A stretch of DNA of 58,389 nucleotides from Rhodocyclaceae bacterium UBA2250 (GTDB lineage: Bacteria > Pseudomonadota > Gammaproteobacteria > Burkholderiales > Rhodocyclaceae), in the NCBI GenBank assembly GCA_002347285.1, contig DDXW01000002.1, positions 1-58,389 of the forward strand, written 5' to 3'. Under the pieces are notes generated by a model. That model was not told the origin of the DNA and did not search any database. It saw only the letters and a list, made by a program, of their open reading frames with translations. Made by a program: the position numbers and the translations under genes. Below are positions 38,632 to 46,974 of this stretch, one piece after another (position 1 is the first letter of the stretch; each line of letters starts with the position of its first letter).

Positions 38632-39854
38632 ATGCGCGCGTAGCCGTCGTCGGCGCAGGCTACGCCGGCCTGGCCTGCGCGGTCGAACTGGCCGCGGCCG
38701 GCGTCACGGTCGACGTCTTCGAAGCCTCGCGCACGCTCGGCGGCCGGGCGCGCGCGGCCGAACTGGACGGGATGACCGTCGACAACGGCGCGCACATCCT
38801 CGCCGGCGCCTACCGCGAAACCCTGCGCCTGATGGAGAAAGTCGGCGCCGGCGGGGCGGCGCTCAACAGACATCCACTTCATCTGGAATACCCGGGCCGG
38901 ATCAGGATCGCCGCACCCCGGCTGCCCGCGCCGCTGCATCTCGCCTGGGCATTGCTGGCGGCGCGCGGGCTGCTCTGGAACGAAAAGATCGCCGCGCTGC
39001 GCTTCATGCGCGCGCTGGAAAAGGCCCGCTTCCGCCTGCCGCGCGACATCACGGCCAGACAACTGATCGCCAACCAGCCGCCCGCGCTGCGCCGCTTCCT
39101 CTGGGAGCCGCTCTGCCTCGCCGCGCTCAACACGCCGGTGGCGCTCGCCTCGGCGCAGGTCTTCCTCAACGTGCTGCGTGACAGCCTCGCGGCCGACCGC
39201 GCCGCCTCCGACCTGCTGCTGCCGGCGACCGATTTCTCCGCGCTGTTCCCCGAGCCGGCGGCGCGCTTCGTCGAGTCGCGCGGCGGGAGGGTGCATCGTT
39301 CGACGCGCATCCAATCCCTCGACGAACTCGCCGCGTTCGATCATCGCGTGCTTGCCGTCGCACCCTGGCATCTGCCCGCGCTCGCCCCGTGGCTGCCCCT
39401 GCCCGCATTCGCCTGGCAGCCGATCGCGACGATCTACCTGCAATACCCCGAGCACGTCCGCCTCGCCTTCCCGATGCTCGGCCTGGCGGGCGGCCACGGC
39501 CAGTGGGTGTTCGACCGCGGCGCGCTGCAAGGCCAGGCCGGCCTTCTCGCCGTCGTCATCAGCGGCGCCGGGCCATGGCAAACGCTCGGCCATGCGCGGC
39601 TCGGCCAGGCGATCCACCGCGAGCTATGCCCGCTGCTGCCGGGGCTGGCGCTGCCGCGCAAGACCTGGGTGATCGAGGAAAAGCGCGCCACCTTCGCCTG
39701 CACGCCCGGCCTGCAGCGTCCGCCCACCGCCACCGCCGACCCGACGCTCTGGCTCGCCGGCGACTATGTGGCGGGCGACTACCCGGCCACCCTCGAAGGC
39801 GCGGTCAGGAGCGGCGTCGCCGCAGCGCAGTCAATCCTGCGCAAAACGGCTTGA
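38616..39854 (+). CDS. hpnE: HpnE, FAD-dependent hydroxysqualene dehydroxylase
   Basis: The 412-residue flavoprotein of the amine oxidase superfamily completes squalene synthesis. The N-terminal dinucleotide-binding motif is VAVVGAGYAGLACAVELAAAG, followed by VDVFEASRTLGGRA. A C-terminal FAD motif is LWLAGDYVAGDYPATLEGAVRSG. The start lies inside hpnD. Repeat copy D (38840-38862) encodes the VGAGGAA segment. Squalene-hopene cyclase is not in the window and is presumably elsewhere. Confidence 0.93.
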   Translation: MVGNINARVAVVGAGYAGLACAVELAAAGVTVDVFEASRTLGGRARAAELDGMTVDNGAHILAGAYRETLRLMEKVGAGGAALNRHPLHLEYPGRIRIAAPRLPAPLHLAWALLAARGLLWNEKIAALRFMRALEKARFRLPRDITARQLIANQPPALRRFLWEPLCLAALNTPVALASAQVFLNVLRDSLAADRAASDLLLPATDFSALFPEPAARFVESRGGRVHRSTRIQSLDELAAFDHRVLAVAPWHLPALAPWLPLPAFAWQPIATIYLQYPEHVRLAFPMLGLAGGHGQWVFDRGALQGQAGLLAVVISGAGPWQTLGHARLGQAIHRELCPLLPGLALPRKTWVIEEKRATFACTPGLQRPPTATADPTLWLAGDYVAGDYPATLEGAVRSGVAAAQSILRKTA

Positions 39855-39866
39855 AACAAGGACTGG

Positions 39867-39888
39867 CGCCGCCCCGCCAGCACCGGAT
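39867..39888 (+). repeat. Dispersed GC-rich repeat, copy E
   Basis: CGCCGCCCCGCCAGCACCGGAT lies in the 35-base gap between the convergent hpnE and ccdB genes. It differs from the consensus in the last few bases. Confidence 0.45.
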
Positions 39889-39889
39889 T

Positions 39890-40201
39890 TCAATAGTCCC
39901 CGATCACCTTGTCGATGGCCGGCCTGATCTTGGCGCGGTCGCTCATGCCCAGCCTGCCGACCGGCTGCTTCAGCCGTGACATGCCGATGGCGAAAATTTC
40001 GTCGGCGGACAAAACGAATGCGCCGGCACCCGGCACCTCGACCAGCGGCGCCATGGTTTCGACGGGCTGCGCATTCGCACGCAGGGGGATGACCACGCAG
40101 GCTCCCGTGCGACTCGTGATGTGATCGTTCTGCACGGCCACCAGATAGGGAATCGCCGTCGACTTCATCCCGGGATTCGGGTAGATGTCGTATTGCGCCA
40201 A
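39890..40201 (-). CDS. ccdB: CcdB-type toxin
   Basis: This 103-residue protein matches the CcdB gyrase-poison family in length and layout (AQYDIYPNPG, IPYLVAVQNDH, CVVIPLRA, and a C-terminal segment IRPAIDKVIGDY). It has no ATG. The TTG at 40201, 4 bases after the antitoxin stop codon, gives the normal family N-terminus, and the weak start would keep toxin below antitoxin. Family toxins block DNA gyrase. Confidence 0.82.
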   Translation of the reverse strand: MAQYDIYPNPGMKSTAIPYLVAVQNDHITSRTGACVVIPLRANAQPVETMAPLVEVPGAGAFVLSADEIFAIGMSRLKQPVGRLGMSDRAKIRPAIDKVIGDY

Positions 40202-40205
40202 GACG

Positions 40206-40457
40206 TCAAATCCGCTCGAACTCTTCGCCCGCCAGACCGGTCGCGGCGATGTCGCGCCCGTGCGCGGCCAAAGCCTTCGCATTGCGCTCCGCCCAGGCGC
40301 GGTTTTCAAGCTCCTCGATCATTCGGGTGAAAAACACCTCGGCCTGCGCCGACAGATTGACCTGCTGCTTGAAGGGTTCCAGTCTGTCGAGCAGTTCCTG
40401 ATTGATCGACAGGGACAGGCGGCCCTTCTTGCCGACGGGATCGAAAGTTTTCAGCAT
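40206..40457 (-). CDS. ccdA: CcdA-type antitoxin
   Basis: An 83-residue protein with an N-terminal beta-strand/helix DNA-binding region (GRLSLSINQELLDRLEPFKQ) and a C-terminal toxin-binding tail (NRAWAERNAKALAAHGRDIAATGLAGEEFERI), as in CcdA. The ATG at 40457 has a strong AGGAGG 7 bases upstream, so it is preferred over an upstream in-frame ATG at 40478. It should repress its own operon with CcdB. Confidence 0.85.
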   Translation of the reverse strand: MLKTFDPVGKKGRLSLSINQELLDRLEPFKQQVNLSAQAEVFFTRMIEELENRAWAERNAKALAAHGRDIAATGLAGEEFERI

Positions 40458-40469
40458 TGGCACGCCTCC

Positions 40470-40499
40470 TGTGCACATACATACGCATGAACATGCACA
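40470..40499. promoter_or_regulatory. Possible CcdAB operator
   Basis: An imperfect dyad, TGTGCACAT...ACATGCACA, lies just before the ccdA ribosome-binding site in a locally AT-richer stretch. Toxin-antitoxin operons commonly autoregulate at such sites. No experimental or database support. Confidence 0.35.
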
Positions 40500-40559
40500 C
40501 TAACACGTCGACCAGTTGCCGTCAAAGCGAGTTGCCGAAGCACAGTCGCCGCCGCGCAT

Positions 40560-41234
40560 TCAATCCTGCACCAGCCGGCCGGCCACTAGGGGCAGCGTCC
40601 GGCCACAGCGGCGCGCGAGGTTTTCGTCGTGGGTGACGAGGATCAGCGTGGTGCCCTGCTCGGCGTTCATCGCGAACATCAGGTCGATGACCTGCCGGCC
40701 GGTGGCGGCGTCGAGGTTGCCGGTCGGCTCGTCGGCCAGCAGCAGGCGCGGATGTACCGCGAAGGCGCGCGCCAGCGCGACGCGCTGCTGCTCTCCGCCG
40801 GAGAGGTGCTTCGGGTAGTGGCCGAGGCGGCCGGCGAGGCCGACGCGCGCGAGCATCGCCTCGGCCGCGGCGCGCGGCTCGGCGCCGCCGAGCAGTTCGA
40901 GCGGCAGCATCGCGTTTTCGAGCGCGGTCAGCGCCGGCAGCAGGTGGAACGACTGGAAGACGAAACCGAGTTCGCGGCCGCGCAGCGCGGCGCGGCCGTC
41001 CTCATCAAGGATGCCGAGCTCCTGCCCCGCCAGCCGGACCCGGCCGCGCGACGGCAGGTCGAGCCCGGCCAGCAAGCCGAGCAGCGTCGACTTGCCGGAA
41101 CCCGAGGCGCCGACGATGGCGACCGACTCGCCCGCGCCGACGGTGAAACTGATCTCGTCGAGGATGGTCAGGGTAGACTCGCCGCTGGCGACGTCCTTGC
41201 CCAGATTTTCGACCTGCAATACGGTTTCGTTCAT
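40560..41234 (-). CDS. ABC transporter ATP-binding protein, LolD/YbbA type
   Basis: The 224-residue ATPase has all motifs: Walker A GASGSGKST, signature LSGGEQQRVALARAF, Walker B LLLADEPTGNLD and the switch His (LVTHDENLA). It belongs to the MacB/LolD/YbbA subgroup, which works with FtsX-type permeases. In many proteobacteria ybbA is divergent from tesA and followed by the permease ybbP. Here the divergent tesA is present, but the next gene downstream is ccdA, so the permease is absent from this site. Its start codon overlaps that of tesA (CATG). Confidence 0.9.
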   Translation of the reverse strand: MNETVLQVENLGKDVASGESTLTILDEISFTVGAGESVAIVGASGSGKSTLLGLLAGLDLPSRGRVRLAGQELGILDEDGRAALRGRELGFVFQSFHLLPALTALENAMLPLELLGGAEPRAAAEAMLARVGLAGRLGHYPKHLSGGEQQRVALARAFAVHPRLLLADEPTGNLDAATGRQVIDLMFAMNAEQGTTLILVTHDENLARRCGRTLPLVAGRLVQD

Positions 41235-41847
41235 GTTCCGGATTCTCGCATTACTTCTCGCCCTGTTCGCCGCGCCCGCCTGGGCGGAGGACAGGATTCT
41301 CGTCTTCGGCGACAGCCTGTCGGCCGGCTACGGCATCGCGGTCGCGCAAAGCTGGCCGGCCCTTCTGCAAGAGCGCCTGCGCGCCGAAAAGTTCCCGCAG
41401 CGCGTGGTCAACGCCAGCATCAGCGGCGAGACCAGCGCCGGCGGCCGCAGCCGCCTGCCGGAAGCGCTGCGCCAGCACCGGCCAAGGACGGTGATCCTCG
41501 CACTCGGCGCCAACGACGGCCTGCGCGGCCTGCCGCTGGCGCAGCTGCGCGACAACCTCGAGGCGATGGTGCGTACGGCCAAGGAAGCAAAGGCGAAGGT
41601 GCTGCTGGTCGGCATGCGGCTGCCGCCGAACTACGGGCCCTACGCCGACCAGTTCAACGCGCTGTTCGCCGCGGTGGCGAAGCAGGAGAAGACCGCGCTG
41701 CTGCCCTTTCTGCTCGAGCCGATCGCCCTCGACGACGCCGCCTTCCAGCCGGACCGGCTGCATCCGACCGCCGCCGCGCAGCCGCGAATCCTCAGCCATG
41801 TCTGGAAGGCACTGGAGCCGCTGCTGAAAGCCCCGCGCCATCCCTGA
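41233..41847 (+). CDS. tesA: TesA-like SGNH/GDSL esterase (lysophospholipase)
   Basis: This 204-residue exported hydrolase has a signal peptide (ALLLALFAAPAWA). The SGNH blocks are intact: GDSLSAGYGI with nucleophile Ser28, Gly in SISGETSAGG, Asn in ALGANDGLRG, and Asp/His in DRLHP. In E. coli the homologue is a periplasmic thioesterase I/protease I/lysophospholipase L1. The start at 41233 matches the signal peptide. It shares two bases with the start of the divergent ABC gene. Confidence 0.92.
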   Translation: MFRILALLLALFAAPAWAEDRILVFGDSLSAGYGIAVAQSWPALLQERLRAEKFPQRVVNASISGETSAGGRSRLPEALRQHRPRTVILALGANDGLRGLPLAQLRDNLEAMVRTAKEAKAKVLLVGMRLPPNYGPYADQFNALFAAVAKQEKTALLPFLLEPIALDDAAFQPDRLHPTAAAQPRILSHVWKALEPLLKAPRHP

Positions 41848-41946
41848 AACCGGGGAAGCGGCCAGCTGCAATAACCATTGCGCTGGCCTGCATATCGGCT
41901 AACCTTCGGCATATTTCGACCACTGCCTCCGCCTTGAAGGCATGAC

Positions 41947-44850
41947 ATGTCAAACGACCTACCTTGTTACCCGTCCACCGACGGCATGACGACACGCAGA
42001 CTCGGTGCCTGGATGCGCCCCACCATCGGCAAGAAGCTCGGCCTGTTCATCCTGTTGTTCCTGGCCGTCACCTATGCCAGCCTGCACTATGCCGTCGGCC
42101 TGTTCGGCAACCTCGACAATTCCGCCCACATCGTCAATGAGACGGGCCGCCTGCGCTACCTGAGCCAGCGGATCGCCTTCCTGGCGACCCGCCTCGAAAG
42201 CCACGACCGGCAGGAACTCGCGACCCAGATCGAGGCGTATTCGCGCACCCTCGACGCCATCGAGCGCAACCTGCGCGAGGAAGGACGCGTGCTCCTCGCG
42301 CAGACGCCGGAATTGACCGTCAAGATCCAAGGCTTGCGCACGCAGTGGCAGAACTATGCCACCGCCGCCGGCACCGTCGCCTTCCCCGGCACCGCGCACG
42401 AGGCAGCCGTGCCGGAAGCGCTGACCTACCTGCACGACGCCGCCAACGACATGCTCGACGACGCCAACGACATCGTCGGCATGCTGACCGAGAGCGATCG
42501 CCGGGTGCGCCGGCAGGTGCATCGGCAGATCGACGTGGCGATCGGCCTCGAGGTCGCCTTCCTCCTGCTGATGTTCATTTTGATCCAGCGCGGCATCAGC
42601 CGGCCGATCCGCCAGCTGGCCCTGATGTTCCAGAGCTTCGCCGCCGGCGATTATTCCTTGCGCATGAAGTTCAACTTGCTCAACTCGCACGACGAGGTCG
42701 GCGACCTGGCGCGCTCCTTCAATCGCACCGCCGAGATCACCGCCGACCTGATCCGCAGCCTGAGCCTGCGCAACCGGCAGGCCATGCTGCTGCACCGCAC
42801 CGGCCTGGCGCTGCAGGAACACACCAGCCAGAGCATCGCCCCGGACGTCGCCGCCGCGCTCGACGCGGTGGCGCGCCTGATGCCGGACGGCTGGCAGTTT
42901 CCGGAAATCGCCGCGGCGCGCATCGTCTGCGGCGACATCGTCGTTCAGTCGCCCGACTTCGCGGAAACCCCGTGGCGTCTCGATGCGGAAGCGGCCAGCG
43001 CGGCGGGCACGCCCATCCATGTCACCGTGTGCTACCTGGAAGCGCGTCCGACGGCGGCCATCGGCCCCTTCCGCGCCGAAGAACAGGAGTTGCTCGACGA
43101 CCTTGCGGCGATGCTCAAGACCTTCGTCGACGGCACCGACGCCTCGCTGGCCCGCATCCGCCTCTTCTCGATCCTGGAAAACACCACCGACCTGGTGGCC
43201 ACCTTCCAGCCGGACGGCCGCATCCTCTATCTCAACGAGGCCGCCCAGAAGCTGTTCGGCCTCGGCCCGGCCGCCACGGACGGCGACATCGCCGCGCACT
43301 ATCCAGAATGGGCGTGCGCCGTCCACCTGCATGCGGCGCTGCCGGCCGCCAGACGCGACGGCGTCTGGAGCGGCGAGCTGGCGGTGCTCGATGCCGCCGG
43401 CCACGAGGTGCCCGTTTCCCAGATCCTCCTGGCCCACCACGACGCCCATGGCGAGATCGACTTCTTCTCCCTCGTCGCGCGCGACATCAGCGAGAACAAG
43501 CGGGTCGCCGCGCAACTGGAGCGTCTGGCCAACCAGGACAGCCTGACCGGCCTGCCCAACCGCAACCTGCTCACCGACCGCCTCGCCCAGGCGCTGGCGC
43601 TGGCCCGGCGCCAGAACGGCAAAGTGGCGGTGATGTTCCTCGATCTCGACCGCTTCAAGACCGTCAACGACTCGCTGGGCCACGACGTCGGCGACCGTCT
43701 GCTGGTCGTGGTCGGCGAGCGGCTGCGTTCCTGCCTGCGCGACGGCGATACCGTGGCGCGCATCGGCGGCGACGAATTCGTCATCGTGCTGCCCGACATC
43801 CAGGCGGAACTGGACGACCTCAGCCAGATCGAAAGCGTCGCGAAGAAGCTGATCAAGTCGCTGGCGCACCCGATCCAGGCCGGCGAACAGGAACTGTTCA
43901 TCTCGGCCAGTCTCGGCATCAGCCTCTACCCGCGCGACGGCGACGACGCGGCGACGCTGCTCAAGCACGCCGACATCGCCATGTATCGCGCCAAGGAGGA
44001 AGGACGCAACAACCATCAGTTCTTCGACGCGAACATGAACCTGCGGGCGTTCGAGCGCCTTTCGCTCGAAAACCACCTGCGGCGCGCGCTCGAGAACGGC
44101 GAGTTCGTGCTGCACTACCAGCCGCAGGTGGAGGTCGCCAGCGGCCGCATCGTCGGCATGGAAGCGCTGATCCGCTGGCAGAACCCGGTGCTCGGGCTGG
44201 TGCCGCCCGCCGAATTCATCCCGCTGGCCGAGGAAACCGGCCTGATCGTTGCCATCGGCGAGTGGGTGCTGCGCACCGCCTGCGCCCAGAACAAGGCCTG
44301 GCAGGATGCCGGCCTGCCGCCCGTGCGGGTGGCCGTGAACCTGTCGGCGCGCCAGTTCCGGCAGCGGGACATCGTCAAGATGGTGGCCGACACGCTGGCC
44401 GCTACCGGACTCGACGGCCGCTACCTCGATCTGGAGCTGACGGAAAGCATGCTGATGCACGACCCGCAACGGGTCAACGAGACCTTGACGGAACTGAAAA
44501 ACCTCGACGTCCGCATCGCCCTCGACGACTTCGGCACCGGCTACTCGTCGCTCGCCTACCTCAAGCGCTTCCCGATCGACGAGATCAAGATCGACAAGAG
44601 CTTCGTGCACGACCTCGCCGACAACACCGAGGATGCCGCGATCGTCCGTGCCATCCTCGGCATCACGCGCGGTTTGTCGCTCGGCTCGGTGGCCGAGGGC
44701 GTGGAAACGCAGGAACAGCATGTCTACCTGCGCGAGAACGACTGCGAGCGCATGCAGGGCTATCTGTTCAGCCGTCCCGCCACGCCCGAGGAAATCGCCG
44801 TCCTGCTGGCCGCCGCGAAAACCGACGCCGCGGGCGCCGGTCCCGCCTAG
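41947..44850 (+). CDS. Membrane-bound GGDEF-EAL cyclic-di-GMP enzyme with PilJ-type sensor
   Basis: A 967-residue multidomain protein. Transmembrane helices at about 32-52 and 199-219 flank a periplasmic PilJ-type helical sensor (VNETGRLRYLSQRIAFLATRL). A HAMP domain follows (about 220-275), then a GAF-like region (about 285-395), PAS (about 398-520), GGDEF (about 530-690) and EAL (about 705-955). The GGDEF motif is intact (RIGGDEFVIV, about 606-610). The EAL motif is also intact (E739AL, plus DDFGTGYSSL), so it could make and/or degrade c-di-GMP. Its stop overlaps the convergent selD stop (CTAG). Possible link: control of the PEP-CTERM/adhesin programme, not shown by sequence. Confidence 0.93.
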   Translation: MSNDLPCYPSTDGMTTRRLGAWMRPTIGKKLGLFILLFLAVTYASLHYAVGLFGNLDNSAHIVNETGRLRYLSQRIAFLATRLESHDRQELATQIEAYSRTLDAIERNLREEGRVLLAQTPELTVKIQGLRTQWQNYATAAGTVAFPGTAHEAAVPEALTYLHDAANDMLDDANDIVGMLTESDRRVRRQVHRQIDVAIGLEVAFLLLMFILIQRGISRPIRQLALMFQSFAAGDYSLRMKFNLLNSHDEVGDLARSFNRTAEITADLIRSLSLRNRQAMLLHRTGLALQEHTSQSIAPDVAAALDAVARLMPDGWQFPEIAAARIVCGDIVVQSPDFAETPWRLDAEAASAAGTPIHVTVCYLEARPTAAIGPFRAEEQELLDDLAAMLKTFVDGTDASLARIRLFSILENTTDLVATFQPDGRILYLNEAAQKLFGLGPAATDGDIAAHYPEWACAVHLHAALPAARRDGVWSGELAVLDAAGHEVPVSQILLAHHDAHGEIDFFSLVARDISENKRVAAQLERLANQDSLTGLPNRNLLTDRLAQALALARRQNGKVAVMFLDLDRFKTVNDSLGHDVGDRLLVVVGERLRSCLRDGDTVARIGGDEFVIVLPDIQAELDDLSQIESVAKKLIKSLAHPIQAGEQELFISASLGISLYPRDGDDAATLLKHADIAMYRAKEEGRNNHQFFDANMNLRAFERLSLENHLRRALENGEFVLHYQPQVEVASGRIVGMEALIRWQNPVLGLVPPAEFIPLAEETGLIVAIGEWVLRTACAQNKAWQDAGLPPVRVAVNLSARQFRQRDIVKMVADTLAATGLDGRYLDLELTESMLMHDPQRVNETLTELKNLDVRIALDDFGTGYSSLAYLKRFPIDEIKIDKSFVHDLADNTEDAAIVRAILGITRGLSLGSVAEGVETQEQHVYLRENDCERMQGYLFSRPATPEEIAVLLAAAKTDAAGAGPA

Positions 44851-45887
44851 AGAACGCCGAGGCGCGCGCCGCCGGCGGCGATGCGGCCGATCACCGCGAC
44901 GCGCTCGAAGCCGTCGGCACGGAACATCGCCAGCACCGCGTCCGCGCTCTCCGGCGCGCAGGCGACGAGCAGGCCGCCGCTGGTCTGCGGATCGGTGATG
45001 ACCTTCTGCTGCCATTCCTCGATGCCCGGCGCGAGCGTCACTTCGGCGCCGTAGCTGTCCCAGTTGCGGCTCGAGGCGCCGGTGGCGATGCCGGCCGTGA
45101 CGTGCGTCACCGCCTCGTCGATCAGCGGCAGGCGGGAAAACTCGATCTCGGCGCCGAGGTGCGAGCCGCGGCACATCTCCAGCAGGTGGCCGGCGAGGCC
45201 GAAGCCGGTCACGTCGGTCACCGCATGCACGCCGTCGAGTTCCGCGAGCCGCGCGCCGGTGACGTTGAGCGCGGTGGTCCAACGCACCATGTCGCGGTAG
45301 CCGGCCTCGGACAGCGCGTTCTTGCGCAGCGCCGTCGACAGGATGCCGATGCCGAGTGGTTTGGAGAGGATCAGCACGTCGCCTTCGCGCGCGCCGGCGT
45401 TGCGCTTGATCCGGCCGGGGTGCACCACGCCGATGCCGACCAGCCCGTAGATCGGCTCGGGCGCGTCGATCGAGTGGCCGCCGGCGATCGGGATGCCGGC
45501 GTCGGCGCAGATCGAGGCGCCGCCCTCGAGGATGGTGTGGATCACGTCCTCGGGCAGCTTGCCGAGCGGCATGCCGCAGACGGCCAGCGCGAAGATCGGC
45601 CGGCCGCCCATCGCATAGACGTCCGACAGCGCGTTCGCCGCGGCGATGCGGCCGAAGTCGCGCGGATCGTCCACGATCGGCGTGAAGAAATCGGTGGTGG
45701 CGACGACCGCCTGGCTGTCGTTGAGGCGATAGACGGCCGCGTCGTCGGCCGTCTCCACGCCGACGAGGAGATCGGACGGCAACGTCTTCAGGGGCGATTC
45801 GGCGATAATGCGCGACAACACGGCCGACGCAATCTTGCAGCCTCAACCGCCGCCGTGACTGAACTGGGTAAGCCTGATTTTTTCCAT
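44847..45887 (-). CDS. selD: SelD, selenophosphate synthetase, with selenocysteine at position 15
   Basis: SelD makes selenophosphate from selenide and ATP for selenocysteine and selenouridine synthesis. Read from the ATG at 45887, the protein is MEKIRLTQFSHGGG-UGA-GCKIASAVLSRIIA and continues in the same frame to 44847, giving 346 residues, the normal SelD length. The UGA (45845-45843) lies exactly where E. coli SelD has catalytic Cys17, followed by the conserved Gly-Cys-Lys. Sec-containing SelD proteins are known, for example in Haemophilus. Gene callers would start at the internal GTG 45821 and lose the active site. A SECIS-like hairpin follows the UGA. Downstream motifs (TTDFFTPIVDDP, GGHSIDAPEPIYGL, TDPQTSGGLL) are intact. 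Divergent from mnmH. Confidence 0.95.
45809..45831 (-). promoter_or_regulatory. Putative bacterial SECIS element in selD
   Basis: Eleven bases after the UGA, the RNA can form UGCG-(bulged U)-CGGC, loop CGUGUU, GUCG-CGCA: 8 base pairs (one G-U) with a single bulged U on the 5' side. Bacterial SECIS hairpins recognised by SelB have a bulged U and a small apical loop 16-37 bases after the UGA. Here the loop begins 20 bases after it. Folding was done by eye. Confidence 0.65.
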
Positions 45888-46974
45888 GGAAGACAAACGA
45901 GTGATGGAACGCCCGCCGGCCAGACCGGCCAGGGGGGTCGCCACGGTATCACAACTCGCGGAGTTCGATGTCGTCATCGACGCGCGCACGCCCGCCGAAT
46001 ACGCCGAGGACCATGTGCCCGGCGCGATCAACTGCCCGGTGCTGTCGAACGAGGAACGCGCGCGCGTCGGCACCCTCTACAAGCAAGCCTCGCCGTTCGA
46101 GGCGAAGAAGGTCGGCGCCGCGCTGGTGGCGCGCAACATCGCCGCCCACGTCGAAGCGCTCTTCCTCGACAAGCCGAAGGACTGGAAGCCGCTGGTCTAT
46201 TGCTGGCGCGGCGGCAAGCGCTCTGGCGCTTTTGTCCATATTCTGCGCGAGATCGGCTGGGACGCCCACCGCCTCGAGGGCGGCTACAAGAACTGGCGCA
46301 GCCACGTCATCGCCGAGCTGGCGACGCTGCCGCGGCGCTTTTCCTGGCGCGTGATCTCCGGCCCGACCGGCAGCGCCAAGAGCCGCATCCTCGAAGCGCT
46401 CGCCGCGCAGGGCGCGCAGATCCTGCACCTCGAGGAGCTCGCCGCCCACAAGGGCTCGGTGCTCGGCGACCTGCCCGACGCGCCACAGCCGGCGCAGAAG
46501 ATGTTCGAGACGCGGCTCATGATGGCGTTGGCGGGACTCGACGCGTCACAGCCCGTATTTGTCGAAGCGGAAAGCCGCCGCATCGGCGCGCTGCAGGTGC
46601 CGGACGCGCTGATCTTCGCGATCCGCGCCGCGCCCTGCCTGAAGATCGAGGCGAGCCGCCCCGCCAGGGCCGAGTTTCTGCTGCGCGACTACGACTACTT
46701 CCTCGCCCGCCCGCAGTGGCTGATCGGCCAGCTCGGCCACCTGCGCGGCCTGCAGAGCAACGAAACGCTCGCGCGCTGGACCGCGCTGGTCGAGGCCGGC
46801 GACTTCCGCACCCTCGTCGAGGAGTTGCTGGAACTGCACTACGACCCGCTCTACCAGCGTTCGCAGGACAGGAACTACCGCTATGCCGACGCGCCGGTCT
46901 TCGCGACGGACGATCTCTCGCCGGCCGGCATCGAGGACGTGGCGCACCGCATCCGCGCCGCTTTCCCGTCCTAG
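45886..46974 (+). CDS. mnmH: MnmH (SelU), tRNA 2-selenouridine synthase
   Basis: This 362-residue enzyme replaces sulfur by selenium in 2-thiouridine at the wobble position of tRNA-Lys, -Glu and -Gln, using selenophosphate from SelD. It has an N-terminal rhodanese domain with the catalytic Cys in VYCWRGGKRSGA (Cys106 in this numbering) and a C-terminal P-loop domain (GPTGSAKSRI). The ATG at 45886 overlaps the selD start on the other strand. The ATG at 45904 (MERPPARPARGV) fits the family N-terminus better and may be the real start. The stop overlaps the convergent methyltransferase stop. Confidence 0.94.
   Translation: MEDKRVMERPPARPARGVATVSQLAEFDVVIDARTPAEYAEDHVPGAINCPVLSNEERARVGTLYKQASPFEAKKVGAALVARNIAAHVEALFLDKPKDWKPLVYCWRGGKRSGAFVHILREIGWDAHRLEGGYKNWRSHVIAELATLPRRFSWRVISGPTGSAKSRILEALAAQGAQILHLEELAAHKGSVLGDLPDAPQPAQKMFETRLMMALAGLDASQPVFVEAESRRIGALQVPDALIFAIRAAPCLKIEASRPARAEFLLRDYDYFLARPQWLIGQLGHLRGLQSNETLARWTALVEAGDFRTLVEELLELHYDPLYQRSQDRNYRYADAPVFATDDLSPAGIEDVAHRIRAAFPS

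Noticed and set aside
44847..45821. selD as a 324-residue protein starting at GTG 45821
   Set aside because: It would lack the catalytic residue and the conserved HGGG-x-GCK segment, which lie in the same frame just upstream across a UGA.
41959..45846. 1295-codon open frame on the minus strand across the GGDEF-EAL gene and the selD region
   Set aside because: The sense genes have intact catalytic motifs; this frame is a mirror of codon bias.
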